In this document: positions 18,005-27,301 of the stretch, piece by piece
Position numbering within the stretch: position 1 is the first letter of the stretch
How the letters are laid out: each line of letters opens with the position of its first letter
Source of the DNA: Lachnospiraceae bacterium
GTDB taxonomy: Bacteria; Bacillota_A; Clostridia; Lachnospirales; Lachnospiraceae
Direction: 5' to 3'
Length of the DNA stretch: 64,000 nt
NCBI GenBank assembly: GCA_017561985.1
Contig: JAFZAZ010000014.1
Coordinates: forward strand, 1-64,000
The notes under the pieces: generated by a model
The model's database searches: none
What the model was told of the DNA's origin: nothing
Seen by the model: the letters and a program-made list of their open reading frames with translations, nothing else
Made by a program: the position numbers and the translations under genes

Positions 18005-18038
18005 GCGCGGAATTTGGTAACATTTTCCGCGCTTTTTT
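18005..18038 (+). terminator. Intrinsic terminator after argD
   Basis: GCGCGGAA (18005-18012) pairs with TTCCGCGC (18025-18032) around a 12-base loop and runs into six T residues. Its right arm includes a copy of the CATTTTCCG word (18021-18029). Confidence 0.85.
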
Positions 18039-18039
18039 G

Positions 18040-18068
18040 TTGTCATGAAGCCCCGAATCAGATATAAT
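18040..18068 (+). promoter_or_regulatory. Promoter of comEA
   Basis: TTGTCA (18040-18045), 17 bases and a perfect TATAAT (18063-18068) follow directly after the argD terminator, about 40 bases before the comEA start. Confidence 0.75.
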
Positions 18069-18106
18069 GAATATACTGTGTGAATGTGCGTCGGAAAGGA
18101 ATTTCT

Positions 18107-18757
18107 ATGACGCATGCAATACCGAAATGGTTATCGACCGCGATCGGGATTACCGCGGTCATTGTTGCCGGGCTGGTCTTTATGCTGTCCCGGGCCGGAG
18201 GTGAGACGATTGCAGTCCAAAAAGGAGAAACAGAAGAAAAGGTCGTTTCCGAGGCTCCTCGCGAAGGGAACGTTCTCGCTGGGACGGATCGCGTTGAAGG
18301 CGTTCTTGTTGTTGATTGCAGTCCTACCGTTTGTGTCCACGTGTGTGGACAAGTTGTCGAAGAAGGGGTCTTCTTCGTCGTAAAGGGTGCGAGGATCGCA
18401 GACGCTGTCGATGCTGCGGGCGGTTTCACGGATGACGCCGCCGTGCGTGCTTTGAATCTTGCGATGCCGGTTACGGACGGCATGCAGATCTATGTGCCGA
18501 CGGTAGAGGAGGCGGAAACGGGTCGTTATCGGCCGCCGAACGCAGAGGTCGGAGAGGCGGTACGGCTTGTCAACATCAACACGGCCGACGCCGCGACATT
18601 GATGACGCTTCCCGGGATCGGGGAGCAGAAGGCGAAGGACATTGTCGCATATCGTTCCGCGCACGGAAAGTTTGCGGAGGCTTCCGACATCATGAATGTG
18701 TCCGGTATCAAGTCCGCAGTGTTTGAGAGGATCAAAGATCAAATCTGTACGGAATAA
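18107..18757 (+). CDS. comEA: ComEA-like DNA-binding protein (SLBB plus helix-hairpin-helix)
   Basis: The 216-residue protein has an N-terminal membrane anchor (about residues 8-30), a charged spacer, an SLBB domain around 70-135 (CVHVCGQVVEEGVF to DGMQIYVP) and two helix-hairpin-helix motifs at the C-terminus (INTADAATLMTLPGIG and the IMNVSGIKSAVFERI region). In competent Firmicutes ComEA binds incoming double-stranded DNA at the cell surface. The start at 18107 follows GGAAAGGAA. comEC lies 4.6 kb downstream rather than adjacent; a two-component system, a lipoprotein and a protease stand between. Confidence 0.88.
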   Translation: MTHAIPKWLSTAIGITAVIVAGLVFMLSRAGGETIAVQKGETEEKVVSEAPREGNVLAGTDRVEGVLVVDCSPTVCVHVCGQVVEEGVFFVVKGARIADAVDAAGGFTDDAAVRALNLAMPVTDGMQIYVPTVEEAETGRYRPPNAEVGEAVRLVNINTADAATLMTLPGIGEQKAKDIVAYRSAHGKFAEASDIMNVSGIKSAVFERIKDQICTE

Positions 18758-18779
18758 AGTATTTCACAGGGGGATCATC

Positions 18780-19472
18780 ATGAACAAACGAGTGCTTGTT
18801 GTCGATGACGAAAAATTAATTGCGAAGGGCATTAAGTTCAGCCTGGAGAGCGAGGGAATGATCGTAGATTGTGCTTACGACGGCGAGGAGGCTGTCGAGA
18901 AGGCGCAGAACGGTTCGTTCGACCTGATTCTTCTGGACGTCATGCTTCCGAAGCTGAGCGGATACGAAGTGTGCCGCAAGATCCGTGAGACCTCTCAGGT
19001 TCCGATCATCATGCTCACGGCGAAGGGCGATGATTCGGACAAGATCCTCGGCCTTGAGTTTGGCGCCGACGATTACATCACGAAGCCGTTCAACATCCTT
19101 GAGGTGAAGGCACGCATGAAGGCGATTTTCCGCCGCAGCGAGCAGTCTGCAGGCAAGGCTCCCACGAAGGAGATCCGCTACCGCGATCTGTGTCTTCTTC
19201 CGGAGAGCCGCCAGGTTTTCGTCAAGAACAACGAGGTTCGTCTCACGATGAAAGAGTACGATGTCCTCGAGCTTCTGCTCACGCATCCGAACAAGATTTA
19301 TTCCCGCGAAAATCTTATGAACATCGTCTGGGGATACGATTATCTGAAGGATGCGCGCACGGTCGACGTTCACGTCCGTCGTCTTCGCGAGAAGATTGAG
19401 CCGGATGCGGGCGAGCCGATCTACGTACATACCAAGTGGGGCGTCGGTTATTATTTTACGGACAATGAGTAA
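18780..19472 (+). CDS. OmpR/PhoB-family response regulator
   Basis: A 230-residue regulator with a receiver domain (acidic pair D9/D10, phospho-acceptor D53 in LILLDVMLPK, conserved Lys in LTAKGDD) and a C-terminal winged-helix DNA-binding domain ending in the VDVHVRRLREKI recognition region. The start at 18780 follows CAGGGGG. The cognate kinase starts 3 bases after its stop codon, and a GerMN lipoprotein follows the kinase, giving a three-gene signalling unit. The regulon is unknown. Confidence 0.95.
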   Translation: MNKRVLVVDDEKLIAKGIKFSLESEGMIVDCAYDGEEAVEKAQNGSFDLILLDVMLPKLSGYEVCRKIRETSQVPIIMLTAKGDDSDKILGLEFGADDYITKPFNILEVKARMKAIFRRSEQSAGKAPTKEIRYRDLCLLPESRQVFVKNNEVRLTMKEYDVLELLLTHPNKIYSRENLMNIVWGYDYLKDARTVDVHVRRLREKIEPDAGEPIYVHTKWGVGYYFTDNE

Positions 19473-19475
19473 TTA

Positions 19476-20903
19476 ATGCGTAACTTACTGCAAAAAAGGA
19501 GCATGTCGTTTTCCGTATTTCTCGCGGTTTTTTTCAGCGGGATTGTTTTGTGTATCCTGATTTCGTATATCAGCCTCAATTATCAATACAGACATGCCTT
19601 TGATGCAAGCAGGGAGCGCATCGATGATTTTGCGGACGCGTATTCCGTGATGGTCGTGAGCAACGGCAATCAAATGGCTCCGACGGAGTATATGGAGTCG
19701 GAGCTTTCGACGTTTGCTGACATCCTCGGAGCGCGCGTCCTGGTGATCGACGCACAGTACAAAACCGTATATGATTCGTTCCACACGAAGACCGGAAGCA
19801 CAATGGTTGCCAAGGGATTTGCTTCGTGTCTCAAGGGAAAAGGGTCGTTTTCACTCGATGAGAACGAGAAGAAAGCGACGAAACTGGTTTCCGTCTCCGG
19901 GCGCGAAGGACGCGCCGTCGGCATTCTTGCAGTGGTTTATCCTGTATCCGTGGAAATGACACGCTATGCGACGCAGCGCCGCATGGTTATTCTTCTTGTG
20001 CTTTGCGCGACGATCATCATGTTTGCATTTTCCGTGTTCTGTGCACACCGCGTCGTACAACCGATGCGCGAGATTAACAAAGAGCTTCGCTCGATCAACG
20101 ACGGCAATACGGACAAACGACTTGATGTCCGCGATAACATTCAGGTGAATGCGATCACGGACTCGATCAACACGCTTCTGGAGCGCACGCGTGAGACCGA
20201 GGAGACACGAAAGAATTTCATCTCCGACGTTTCGCATGAGCTGAAGACACCGATGGCATCGATGAAGGTGCTTGCGGACGCGCTTCTCATGTCCGGAGGA
20301 GAGCTTCCCGACACGGTTCGCGAGTTCCTCGAGGATATCAATTCCGAAATCGACCGCGAGAACCATATCATCAGCGACCTTCTGACGCTTGCCCGCATGG
20401 ACCGCCGTACCGACACGGTGAAGTTTGCGCGCACGCATATCAACGAGCTTCTCTCGGTGATCCTCAAGCGCATCCAGCCCCTTGCGAAGAAGCGCGAAGT
20501 GGAGGTTGTCTACGAGAGTTACCGCGACATCTACGCGGAGGTGGATGAGCCGAAGCTGCTCACCGCTATCACAAATCTGGTGGAAAATGCAATCCTTTAC
20601 AACCGTCCGCAGGGCAGCGTTTTTGTCACGCTGAATGCAAACATGACGTATTTCTTTATCACCGTGCAGGACACAGGCTACGGTATTCCCGAGGCTGATA
20701 TCGCTCACATTTTCGAGCGTTTTTATCGCGTTGACAAGGACCGCTCCCGCGAGACCGGAGGAACCGGACTCGGACTTTCCATCACGAAGGAGGTCGTCGC
20801 TGCGCACGGAGGCCAGATCAAGGCTTACAGCAAGGAAAATGAAGGTACGACTTTCAGCGTACGCATCCCGTTGGCACGACATGAAAGGGGGCGGAAAGCA
20901 TGA
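19476..20903 (+). CDS. Sensor histidine kinase with HAMP domain
   Basis: The 475-residue kinase has transmembrane helices at about residues 10-32 and 168-188 framing an extracellular sensor domain of roughly 135 residues. HAMP, HisKA and HATPase_c domains follow. The phospho-accepting histidine is H254 in SDVSHELKTP; ATP-site motifs include NLVENAILYN (N box), DTGYGIPEADI (G1) and GGTGLGLSI (G2). A ribosome site is weak because the gene starts 3 bases after the regulator, suggesting coupling. Its last four bases overlap the lipoprotein gene. Confidence 0.94.
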   Translation: MRNLLQKRSMSFSVFLAVFFSGIVLCILISYISLNYQYRHAFDASRERIDDFADAYSVMVVSNGNQMAPTEYMESELSTFADILGARVLVIDAQYKTVYDSFHTKTGSTMVAKGFASCLKGKGSFSLDENEKKATKLVSVSGREGRAVGILAVVYPVSVEMTRYATQRRMVILLVLCATIIMFAFSVFCAHRVVQPMREINKELRSINDGNTDKRLDVRDNIQVNAITDSINTLLERTRETEETRKNFISDVSHELKTPMASMKVLADALLMSGGELPDTVREFLEDINSEIDRENHIISDLLTLARMDRRTDTVKFARTHINELLSVILKRIQPLAKKREVEVVYESYRDIYAEVDEPKLLTAITNLVENAILYNRPQGSVFVTLNANMTYFFITVQDTGYGIPEADIAHIFERFYRVDKDRSRETGGTGLGLSITKEVVAAHGGQIKAYSKENEGTTFSVRIPLARHERGRKA

Positions 20904-21844
20904 GAGTATTGCGCTTTGTAAAATGTATCCTGGCCGTCGGATGCCTTATGTTGGCAATCCTTCTGAGCGGCTGTGAAGACGACGAGAAGAAGAACGTGAC
21001 TGAGAACGGCCCGTACGTGTTGTATTTCCTCGGAGACGACAATGCTTCCGTCGTAACGGTTTCCTACGAGCTTCGTGCGAAGACCGACGAGGGGGCTGTG
21101 TACGAGCTTCTCCACAGTCTGAAAAACACGTATGAAGCGGACGACGAGACGATATACAGATCATTGTTTCCCGAGGAAGTTACCGTGGAACAGACGGAGA
21201 TCACCGAGGACCATGTTGTTGTCGTATTCTTAAGCGGTTTCACGTTCATTGAGGACCGGGTCCGCGAGACGATGCTTCGCGGAGCGATCGTAAAGACGCT
21301 GTGCCGGATCCCCGGAGTTACCGGCGTCATGCTTTTGAACAGTGACGGTTCGCAGATACTTGCTAACGGAATCGAAGTGGGAGTGCAGACCGGAAAAGAC
21401 TATGCATTTTCCGTGGACGAAGTGCTTGATCCCGAGATGATTGATTTTTTCTTCATCGATACGTCCGGGAACGGAGTGCGCAGGATCTCGCGCGCGGTTC
21501 GGTTGGACGACTTCAAGCTTCGCGAACAATATCTTTTGGAGATTCTTTTTTCGGGTCCGCTGGAAAATGAAATGCATGTGTTTAACGGCATTCCGGCGGG
21601 AGTGCGCGTGAACAGTATCTCTACGCGCAACCGCATTTGTTACCTTGACCTCAATTCGAAGTTTATGGATAAGTACTCGAATACGCGCGGGGAGGCAGTC
21701 ATTTACAGTATTGTGAACACACTGACGACATGCTCTTACATTGACAGTGTCGTTATTACTGTGGACGGCAAACCTCTTGATTCGTATCGGGGCTATGAAG
21801 TATCACCGATCCTTACCTTTTCGGAGGATATCATAATTCAATAA
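20900..21844 (+). CDS. GerMN-domain lipoprotein
   Basis: The 314-residue protein has a signal peptide ending in the lipobox LLSGC (Cys near residue 25) and two copies of the GerMN (sporulation/spore germination) domain, roughly residues 38-165 and 185-305. It starts inside the kinase stop (ATGA overlap), so the two are translationally coupled. In Actinobacteria the GerMN lipoprotein LpqB is encoded after the MtrAB two-component system and modulates the sensor; the same order here suggests a similar surface partner role, by inference. A sporulation role is unlikely in this genome. Confidence 0.88.
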   Translation: MRVLRFVKCILAVGCLMLAILLSGCEDDEKKNVTENGPYVLYFLGDDNASVVTVSYELRAKTDEGAVYELLHSLKNTYEADDETIYRSLFPEEVTVEQTEITEDHVVVVFLSGFTFIEDRVRETMLRGAIVKTLCRIPGVTGVMLLNSDGSQILANGIEVGVQTGKDYAFSVDEVLDPEMIDFFFIDTSGNGVRRISRAVRLDDFKLREQYLLEILFSGPLENEMHVFNGIPAGVRVNSISTRNRICYLDLNSKFMDKYSNTRGEAVIYSIVNTLTTCSYIDSVVITVDGKPLDSYRGYEVSPILTFSEDIIIQ

Positions 21845-21874
21845 GGAGGGGGTCTTATCAAGACCGAAAAATGT

Positions 21875-23287
21875 ATGGGGAAGAGTCAGAAAATTATTGT
21901 AGCTGTCTCGGTTGCGGTCGCAATTATTTCGATTGCTTTTGCAATCCTGATGTGGAAGAAGGCGAACGACGCTAAGGTTCCGGAGCCTACGCCGACCACA
22001 ACGCCTGTTCCGACGACTGCTTACGAGGTTAAGCCTACCGTAACGCCGACGGAGTCGGTGCAGCAGCCTACGCCGACGGGAGCGCCTGACGGCGGGGATG
22101 AGAATGTTCACTATGTCAAGTTTATTACGCTCTATGAGGACTACTGGGAGAGTGTCGTAAAATACCCGGGAGTAACGTTTGTGATGCCGGATGCGTTGTC
22201 CGATTCCGAACACACGGAGGGGCTTGAGTTCGTCGGCTGGGGTGACGTGGATCATCCGGAAGTTGTATTTGCGCCCGGAGATGAATACACCGAAGATCGT
22301 GACATCACGGTAAAAGAGCAATGGAGAATTAAGAAAAACGATAACGTGCCTGAGGAAAGCGGATTAAATGAGATCACGCTCAGCGGAAAGAAAGAGGATC
22401 ACGTTATCACCGACCGTTATTGTTACTACGAGGGAGACAAGTTTTTCCTGCTGCTCGACAAGGACTTGGATCTTCCCGGTGATTTCGGCGACAATGTTGC
22501 GGCGATCATCGACGCTCTTGAGAAAGAAATCGGCTTTGAATTCACGTGCTCGGGAAAGAACGATCGCTTGTATCTCGGAGATGCGATCCTGGGTGTTAAG
22601 GATCCCTGGCGTGAGCTTGACAACGAAATGAAGGTAGTAATCTATGTGTTCGTTGACAGGGAGGACAAGCATAATATTTCGTATGCGACCTCCGGCGGTT
22701 TAACTTTGTATATGTATGAATTGTACAGCGATGAATTGTGGAATTCCGTGGATTCTTACCGCAATAATCCCTGGCGCCGCAGTTCGACTGTAGATTACGG
22801 AACGGTTGCACATGAGCTTACCCATGTACTTACGCTGCGTTATTACGACGGCACTTCAAAGATCATGACGGAAGGAAGTGCGGAATATTACGCAGAGACG
22901 GTAATCGCTTCCCTTGCGGGAAAGAACAAGGATTTCGCAGAGTGCTACGAAGGAATCAAAGATCTGAACCGTTCCTGGATCAATGAACTTGTCACGAAGG
23001 ACAATGCCGAGGAAATATTCGCTGATGATTACCGCAATCTTGATCATGCAAATCGCGGCGATGAGTATACTTTCGGACGCGGCTTTTGCGAATTCCTCTC
23101 GGAGACCTACGGAAAGACATTTATGAAGAAGTATCTGGATGCTGCGAAGGAGAAGGGGCTCGAGTCCCAGTATTCGGGCTTAGTTTCAGACACTGACATT
23201 AAGAAGCATGCGGTAGTCATGAAGGAATTGTTCGGAGACGATGTTTTTGTGAAGTTTGCGGCCTGGGTTGATCAGCATTATCAATAA
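21875..23287 (+). CDS. Membrane-anchored metalloprotease with InlB-type repeat
   Basis: The 470-residue protein has an N-terminal signal anchor (residues 7-26), a Pro/Thr-rich stalk (about 35-75) and an InlB B-repeat-like segment ending near 150 (LEFVGWGD to TVKEQW, the usual GW-x-n-W pattern). A zinc-metalloprotease domain follows. HELTH at 313-317 gives two zinc ligands and the catalytic Glu, and a downstream EGSAEYYAE (333-341) offers the third ligand as in gluzincins. The start at 21875 lies about 24 bases from AGGAGGG, but a small hairpin (21851-21865) could bridge the gap. The substrate is unknown. It separates the GerMN lipoprotein from comEC. Confidence 0.75.
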   Translation: MGKSQKIIVAVSVAVAIISIAFAILMWKKANDAKVPEPTPTTTPVPTTAYEVKPTVTPTESVQQPTPTGAPDGGDENVHYVKFITLYEDYWESVVKYPGVTFVMPDALSDSEHTEGLEFVGWGDVDHPEVVFAPGDEYTEDRDITVKEQWRIKKNDNVPEESGLNEITLSGKKEDHVITDRYCYYEGDKFFLLLDKDLDLPGDFGDNVAAIIDALEKEIGFEFTCSGKNDRLYLGDAILGVKDPWRELDNEMKVVIYVFVDREDKHNISYATSGGLTLYMYELYSDELWNSVDSYRNNPWRRSSTVDYGTVAHELTHVLTLRYYDGTSKIMTEGSAEYYAETVIASLAGKNKDFAECYEGIKDLNRSWINELVTKDNAEEIFADDYRNLDHANRGDEYTFGRGFCEFLSETYGKTFMKKYLDAAKEKGLESQYSGLVSDTDIKKHAVVMKELFGDDVFVKFAAWVDQHYQ

Positions 23288-23333
23288 ACCGGTCTGCAGT
23301 ATATAGTAATAAATGATCTGAGGTTGAAAATCT

Positions 23334-25670
23334 ATGAGACGTCCGCTGATGGCGGCGTCCGTCTGTGCGGTGTGCGGCGTGTGCTGCGGGTGTTTTTGGA
23401 AATTACCGCCCGCAGCAGCTCTCGCAGCCGTCATATTTCTCGCCGGAGTCGTATTGAAAGTGTTTCACGGCGGGTCTGTGTGTCTGTTCTTATTCAGCTT
23501 TCTCTGGCTGGCATGCGCCTTGTACGGAGCTTCGTTTCACGCAGAGGAAGAGTCCTTTTTATCAAAGATTCAAAACATTGAAATATGTGAAGCGACGGTC
23601 GGTGAAGTAAAACGGACTTCATTTTTCGCATATCCGGAAATCGGAAGAGGGTCAAAGTTTGCGGTGTCTGTGTACATTGACGGAGACATCCCGGAATACG
23701 GCGAAAAAGTCTTGTTGTACGGCCCGTTCAGGCGTATCGAACCAGCGCAAAATGACGGTGAGTGGGACGCTGCGTCGTACTACCGGAGCTTCTGTGTGTT
23801 GGCGCGTGCGGGCGGATACCGGATTGCTTCGAACGTGGATTCCGGTACGAATCTTAACGACCGTATCCGGCGGCTGATTGTAAAGCTCCGCGTGAGGACA
23901 ACGGAGACGCTTCGGAAGATTTATCCAGACGAGTCCTTCGGCATTGCGGAAGGACTTCTCTGCGGTGTGAAGGACGATCTGGACGACGAGGTATACGACC
24001 GGTATCGTGACCTTGGACTGGCACACATATTGGCGGTGAGCGGAATGCATGTCGCTGCGCTCGGAGGGGCGTTGACCGCTTTGTTTTCATGCTTTCTCGA
24101 AAGGAAGCCGGCAGGCATTGCAGCTGCCGCGATCCTGCTTTTGTACGGTTTGTTGACCGGATTCGGTGTCGCCTGTGTACGCGCTGTGATGATGTACCTT
24201 TTTTCGGCGCTCGGGCGTGCTGTCGGAAGAACGACGGACAGACTTACGGCAATTACATTCTTAATGGCAGTCATGGTTGTTCGAAGGCCGACCGTTGTTC
24301 TTCAGACTGGATTTGTGCTTACGTTTTTCTGCGCGTATCTTCTTTGCTTCCTCGCGCGGATGAAGGAACACCGGTCGGAAAGTCGATACACGGGAGTGTA
24401 CCCGGGTGTCCGTGCGAGGATCACAGCTGCGTTTTGCACACTTACGGAGTATCACGCATTGTTTATCCTGCTGATCCTCCCGGTGCAGTTATTTTTCTTC
24501 TTCAAGACTTCTCCGTATTCGATCGCGATCAACACAATCGCAATTCCGCTGATCGGCATTGTATTTGTTGTCGCCGTCTTCGGCGTGATCGCAGGTTACA
24601 TAAGCACCGGCCTCGGAAGCTTTGTCTCGGGGCTTTCGCATTACGGAATTGTCTTGCTGAACCGGTTGACAAAGCTGTTTCGGAGCATTCCCGGCAGCGT
24701 CGTAGTGACTGGTCGCCCTGCTTGGTGGAATTGTTTCCTGTACGCTGCACTATTGTGCGGTGCACTTTACTTATTCCACAGACGAAGCAGGTCGTTTGTG
24801 TTGATCGCGGCATTTGCATTTGCCGTGTTTCTGCCGCTTCCGTCCGGGACGCTTCGGATTACGAACCTTTCCGTAGGGCAGGGCGACTGCAGCGTCATCG
24901 TCCGCGGCGGCAAATGTATTGTGATCGACTGCGGAAGCACCGGTAGAAAAGATGTCGGCGAGAGAGTGCTGCAGCAGTATCTGTGGTACCATGGGATCGC
25001 TGCGCCCGACGCCGTATTTTTCACGCACTCGGATGCGGACCACGTGAACGGACTTACGGAACTGCTTTGCGGGGAGTGGAGCGAAACGCCAGTGTATTTT
25101 CCGTGCGCTGAGGAAGACGGTGAGTACGTAAATGAACTGCGCGACGGCGGAGTAAAGACGTTGACGCCGCTTGCTCAGGGAGATGTCGTTTCGGTTGATT
25201 GCGGAATCTTTGGAGGCGGGAAACTGCATTTTACAGTGCTGTCGCCGCGGAATGGCGCAAGTTCCGAAGACCGGAACGAGACAAGCCTTATACTGGCGAT
25301 GTCGACAGACGAAATATCCGCATTGTTTCTTGCGGATGCCGACGCCGAAACGCTGAGCACTCTTGCGAGGGAATATGCGGAGGCAGTAAGGACAGCAGCG
25401 TATGTGAAAATCGCGCACCACGGGTCAAGGTATTCCTTGTCAGAAGAATTCTACGCGCTGCTTTCACCGGCCGTGAGCGTGATCTCGGTAGGGGAGAACA
25501 AATACGGACATCCTTCCGGTGAGGTGATCGAAGCGCTTCGAAAGACCGGCTCAAGCGTGTATATCACGAAGGAGAACGGGCAGGTGAGCTGTGCATTTTC
25601 GGAAAATGACGCAACGGTGCGATGTTTTTCTGTGACAAGGGCAAATAGCGTTGATTTTTCAACGAAATAA
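23334..25670 (+). CDS. comEC: ComEC/Rec2 DNA internalisation channel
   Basis: The 778-residue polytopic protein transports single-stranded DNA across the membrane in natural transformation. It has N-terminal hydrophobic helices, a DUF4131-like region, the competence domain with AVSGMHVAALGG near residue 235, a helix-rich region to about 500, and a C-terminal metallo-beta-lactamase domain with FTHSDADHVNG near 565 and AHHGSRYS near 700. Such domains are present in full-length ComEC. It reads in the same direction as comEA but may have no promoter of its own; the upstream gap is only 46 bases. Confidence 0.94.
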   Translation: MRRPLMAASVCAVCGVCCGCFWKLPPAAALAAVIFLAGVVLKVFHGGSVCLFLFSFLWLACALYGASFHAEEESFLSKIQNIEICEATVGEVKRTSFFAYPEIGRGSKFAVSVYIDGDIPEYGEKVLLYGPFRRIEPAQNDGEWDAASYYRSFCVLARAGGYRIASNVDSGTNLNDRIRRLIVKLRVRTTETLRKIYPDESFGIAEGLLCGVKDDLDDEVYDRYRDLGLAHILAVSGMHVAALGGALTALFSCFLERKPAGIAAAAILLLYGLLTGFGVACVRAVMMYLFSALGRAVGRTTDRLTAITFLMAVMVVRRPTVVLQTGFVLTFFCAYLLCFLARMKEHRSESRYTGVYPGVRARITAAFCTLTEYHALFILLILPVQLFFFFKTSPYSIAINTIAIPLIGIVFVVAVFGVIAGYISTGLGSFVSGLSHYGIVLLNRLTKLFRSIPGSVVVTGRPAWWNCFLYAALLCGALYLFHRRSRSFVLIAAFAFAVFLPLPSGTLRITNLSVGQGDCSVIVRGGKCIVIDCGSTGRKDVGERVLQQYLWYHGIAAPDAVFFTHSDADHVNGLTELLCGEWSETPVYFPCAEEDGEYVNELRDGGVKTLTPLAQGDVVSVDCGIFGGGKLHFTVLSPRNGASSEDRNETSLILAMSTDEISALFLADADAETLSTLAREYAEAVRTAAYVKIAHHGSRYSLSEEFYALLSPAVSVISVGENKYGHPSGEVIEALRKTGSSVYITKENGQVSCAFSENDATVRCFSVTRANSVDFSTK

Positions 25671-25679
25671 TGGTACTAT
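25651..25679 (+). promoter_or_regulatory. Possible promoter of pssA-psd
   Basis: TTGATT (25651-25656), 17 bases and TACTAT (25674-25679) straddle the comEC stop codon and lie about 48 bases before the pssA start. Confidence 0.45.
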
Positions 25680-25726
25680 ATGCTTGTATATTGTGTGCCA
25701 AAATCAATGCCTGTGAGGTTTTGTCC

Positions 25727-26392
25727 ATGAAAGAGAATCGCTTTGTCGGGTTTTATAACCCTTCTGTTATTTTGACGTATGTCGGCGTTACGTTCGCATT
25801 TATTTCCATGTGCATTGCGTGGAATGCTGGCGCGCAGGAAGATTTTCGCTTCAGCATTTTCTTCCTGATGCTTGCCGGCCTCTGCGATATGTTTGACGGT
25901 ACCGTTGCGAGACGTGTTAAGAGAACGGAGCAGGAGAAGAAGTTCGGAATTCAGTTGGATTCGCTGTGCGACATCGTTTGTTTCGGCGTTACGCCGGCGA
26001 CGATCGCGTATATGCTTTACAACGGATCCGGAATGCGTTTCCTCGGACTGATCTGCGGCCTGATCCTTACAATCTGCGGCGTGATCCGTCTTGCTTATTT
26101 CAACGTGACCGAGGAGGAGCGCCAGGCGGAGACGACCGAGCGCCGTGAGTTTTATCAGGGTCTGCCGATCACAGCTTCCGCGATTGGAGTTCCGGTGGCG
26201 TTTATCGTAGGACGCTTCTTCGGGTTCATCTTCGGAGACACGTCGATTCTTCCGGTGTTCTTCAGTCTGTTTATGGTTTTCGTTGCGTTCCTGTATATCT
26301 TTAATTTTCCGGTGCGCAAGCCCCATAAGCGCGGAATGATCATTATGATCGTATGCAGTTTAGCATTGTTTGCAGGAGTGTTGATCGTATGA
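25727..26392 (+). CDS. pssA: CDP-diacylglycerol-serine O-phosphatidyltransferase
   Basis: The 221-residue membrane enzyme makes phosphatidylserine from CDP-diacylglycerol and serine. The CDP-alcohol phosphotransferase motif D-x2-DG-x2-AR-x8-G-x3-D-x3-D is complete (CDMFDGTVAR followed by GIQLDSLCD, roughly residues 47-75). About six hydrophobic segments are present. The start at 25727 follows TGAGGTTT; the in-frame ATG at 25670 overlaps the comEC stop and lies in the presumed promoter. The next gene, psd, uses phosphatidylserine and overlaps by four bases. Confidence 0.94.
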   Translation: MKENRFVGFYNPSVILTYVGVTFAFISMCIAWNAGAQEDFRFSIFFLMLAGLCDMFDGTVARRVKRTEQEKKFGIQLDSLCDIVCFGVTPATIAYMLYNGSGMRFLGLICGLILTICGVIRLAYFNVTEEERQAETTERREFYQGLPITASAIGVPVAFIVGRFFGFIFGDTSILPVFFSLFMVFVAFLYIFNFPVRKPHKRGMIIMIVCSLALFAGVLIV

Positions 26393-27282
26393 TTTCTGTT
26401 CAAAATGAAATGAATGAATCATTTTACAAGAACCGGGATGGCAGTTTGGTGCCCATCCCGGTTTCCAATAATGCGCTGATCGAGAAGATGTTTGCTCACA
26501 GCTTCACACGTGCGGTTATGCGCTTTGTTTCAAGCGCGTGGTACGCAAACCTTCAGCGCGCCGTCATGAGTTCATTTTTCTCGTCGTTCTTCATCACGAA
26601 GTTCGTGCGCAAGAATGGGATCCGGCTGTCGGAGTATCAAAAGAAGAAGTATACGTCATTCCATGATTTCTTCAAGCGCGAGATCCGTCCGGAGAAACGG
26701 CCGTTTACGGTTTGCGAGGATGACCTTCTTTCGCCGTGCGACTGCAAGGCGAGTGTTTATGAGATCTCGGAAAATGCATGCTTTTCGATCAAGGGTGTTC
26801 CTTACACCGTGGATGAGGTGCTGGACGATTTCGAGATTGCCCGTTCGTACGAAGGCGGTTACATGTATCTTCTGAGACTGAGCCTCGACGATTACCATCA
26901 TTATATGTATCCCGTCTCGGGCGAGAAATCCGCAGACGTCGTGATCCCGGGCAAGCTTTACACCGTTCATCCGCTGATACACAAGTACAGCGCGGTATAT
27001 CGGGAAAATGCACGTGAATTTTGCGAGATCACCATGCCGGACGGAAGTCGTGTGATCGTGATGCAGGTCGGCGCGCTCGGCGTCGGAAAGATCGCAAATG
27101 ACCATACCGACGCGCGGACGGTATCCCAAGGCGAGGAGCAGGGTCATTTTGAGTTCGGAGGATCCACGATCCTTGTGCTTACGAGCAAGGGAAGTTTCAA
27201 GCCTTCGGACGATCTTCTTGCGAACACGGAGGAAGGCTTCGAGACCGTGATCAAGATGGGAGAGCGCATCGGCAGCAGATAA
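26389..27282 (+). CDS. psd: Phosphatidylserine decarboxylase
   Basis: The 297-residue proenzyme decarboxylates phosphatidylserine to phosphatidylethanolamine. It cleaves itself at a serine of a G-S-T motif to form the pyruvoyl group; here FEFGGSTILVL near residue 262 supplies it (GGST in place of LGST). Other family landmarks are FKREIRPEKRPF and YHHYMYPVSG. The ATG lies within the pssA stop (ATGA), so the two enzymes of phosphatidylethanolamine synthesis are translationally coupled. Confidence 0.94.
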   Translation: MISVQNEMNESFYKNRDGSLVPIPVSNNALIEKMFAHSFTRAVMRFVSSAWYANLQRAVMSSFFSSFFITKFVRKNGIRLSEYQKKKYTSFHDFFKREIRPEKRPFTVCEDDLLSPCDCKASVYEISENACFSIKGVPYTVDEVLDDFEIARSYEGGYMYLLRLSLDDYHHYMYPVSGEKSADVVIPGKLYTVHPLIHKYSAVYRENAREFCEITMPDGSRVIVMQVGALGVGKIANDHTDARTVSQGEEQGHFEFGGSTILVLTSKGSFKPSDDLLANTEEGFETVIKMGERIGSR

Positions 27283-27301
27283 GTAAGCGGAGGAAACGTG
27301 G

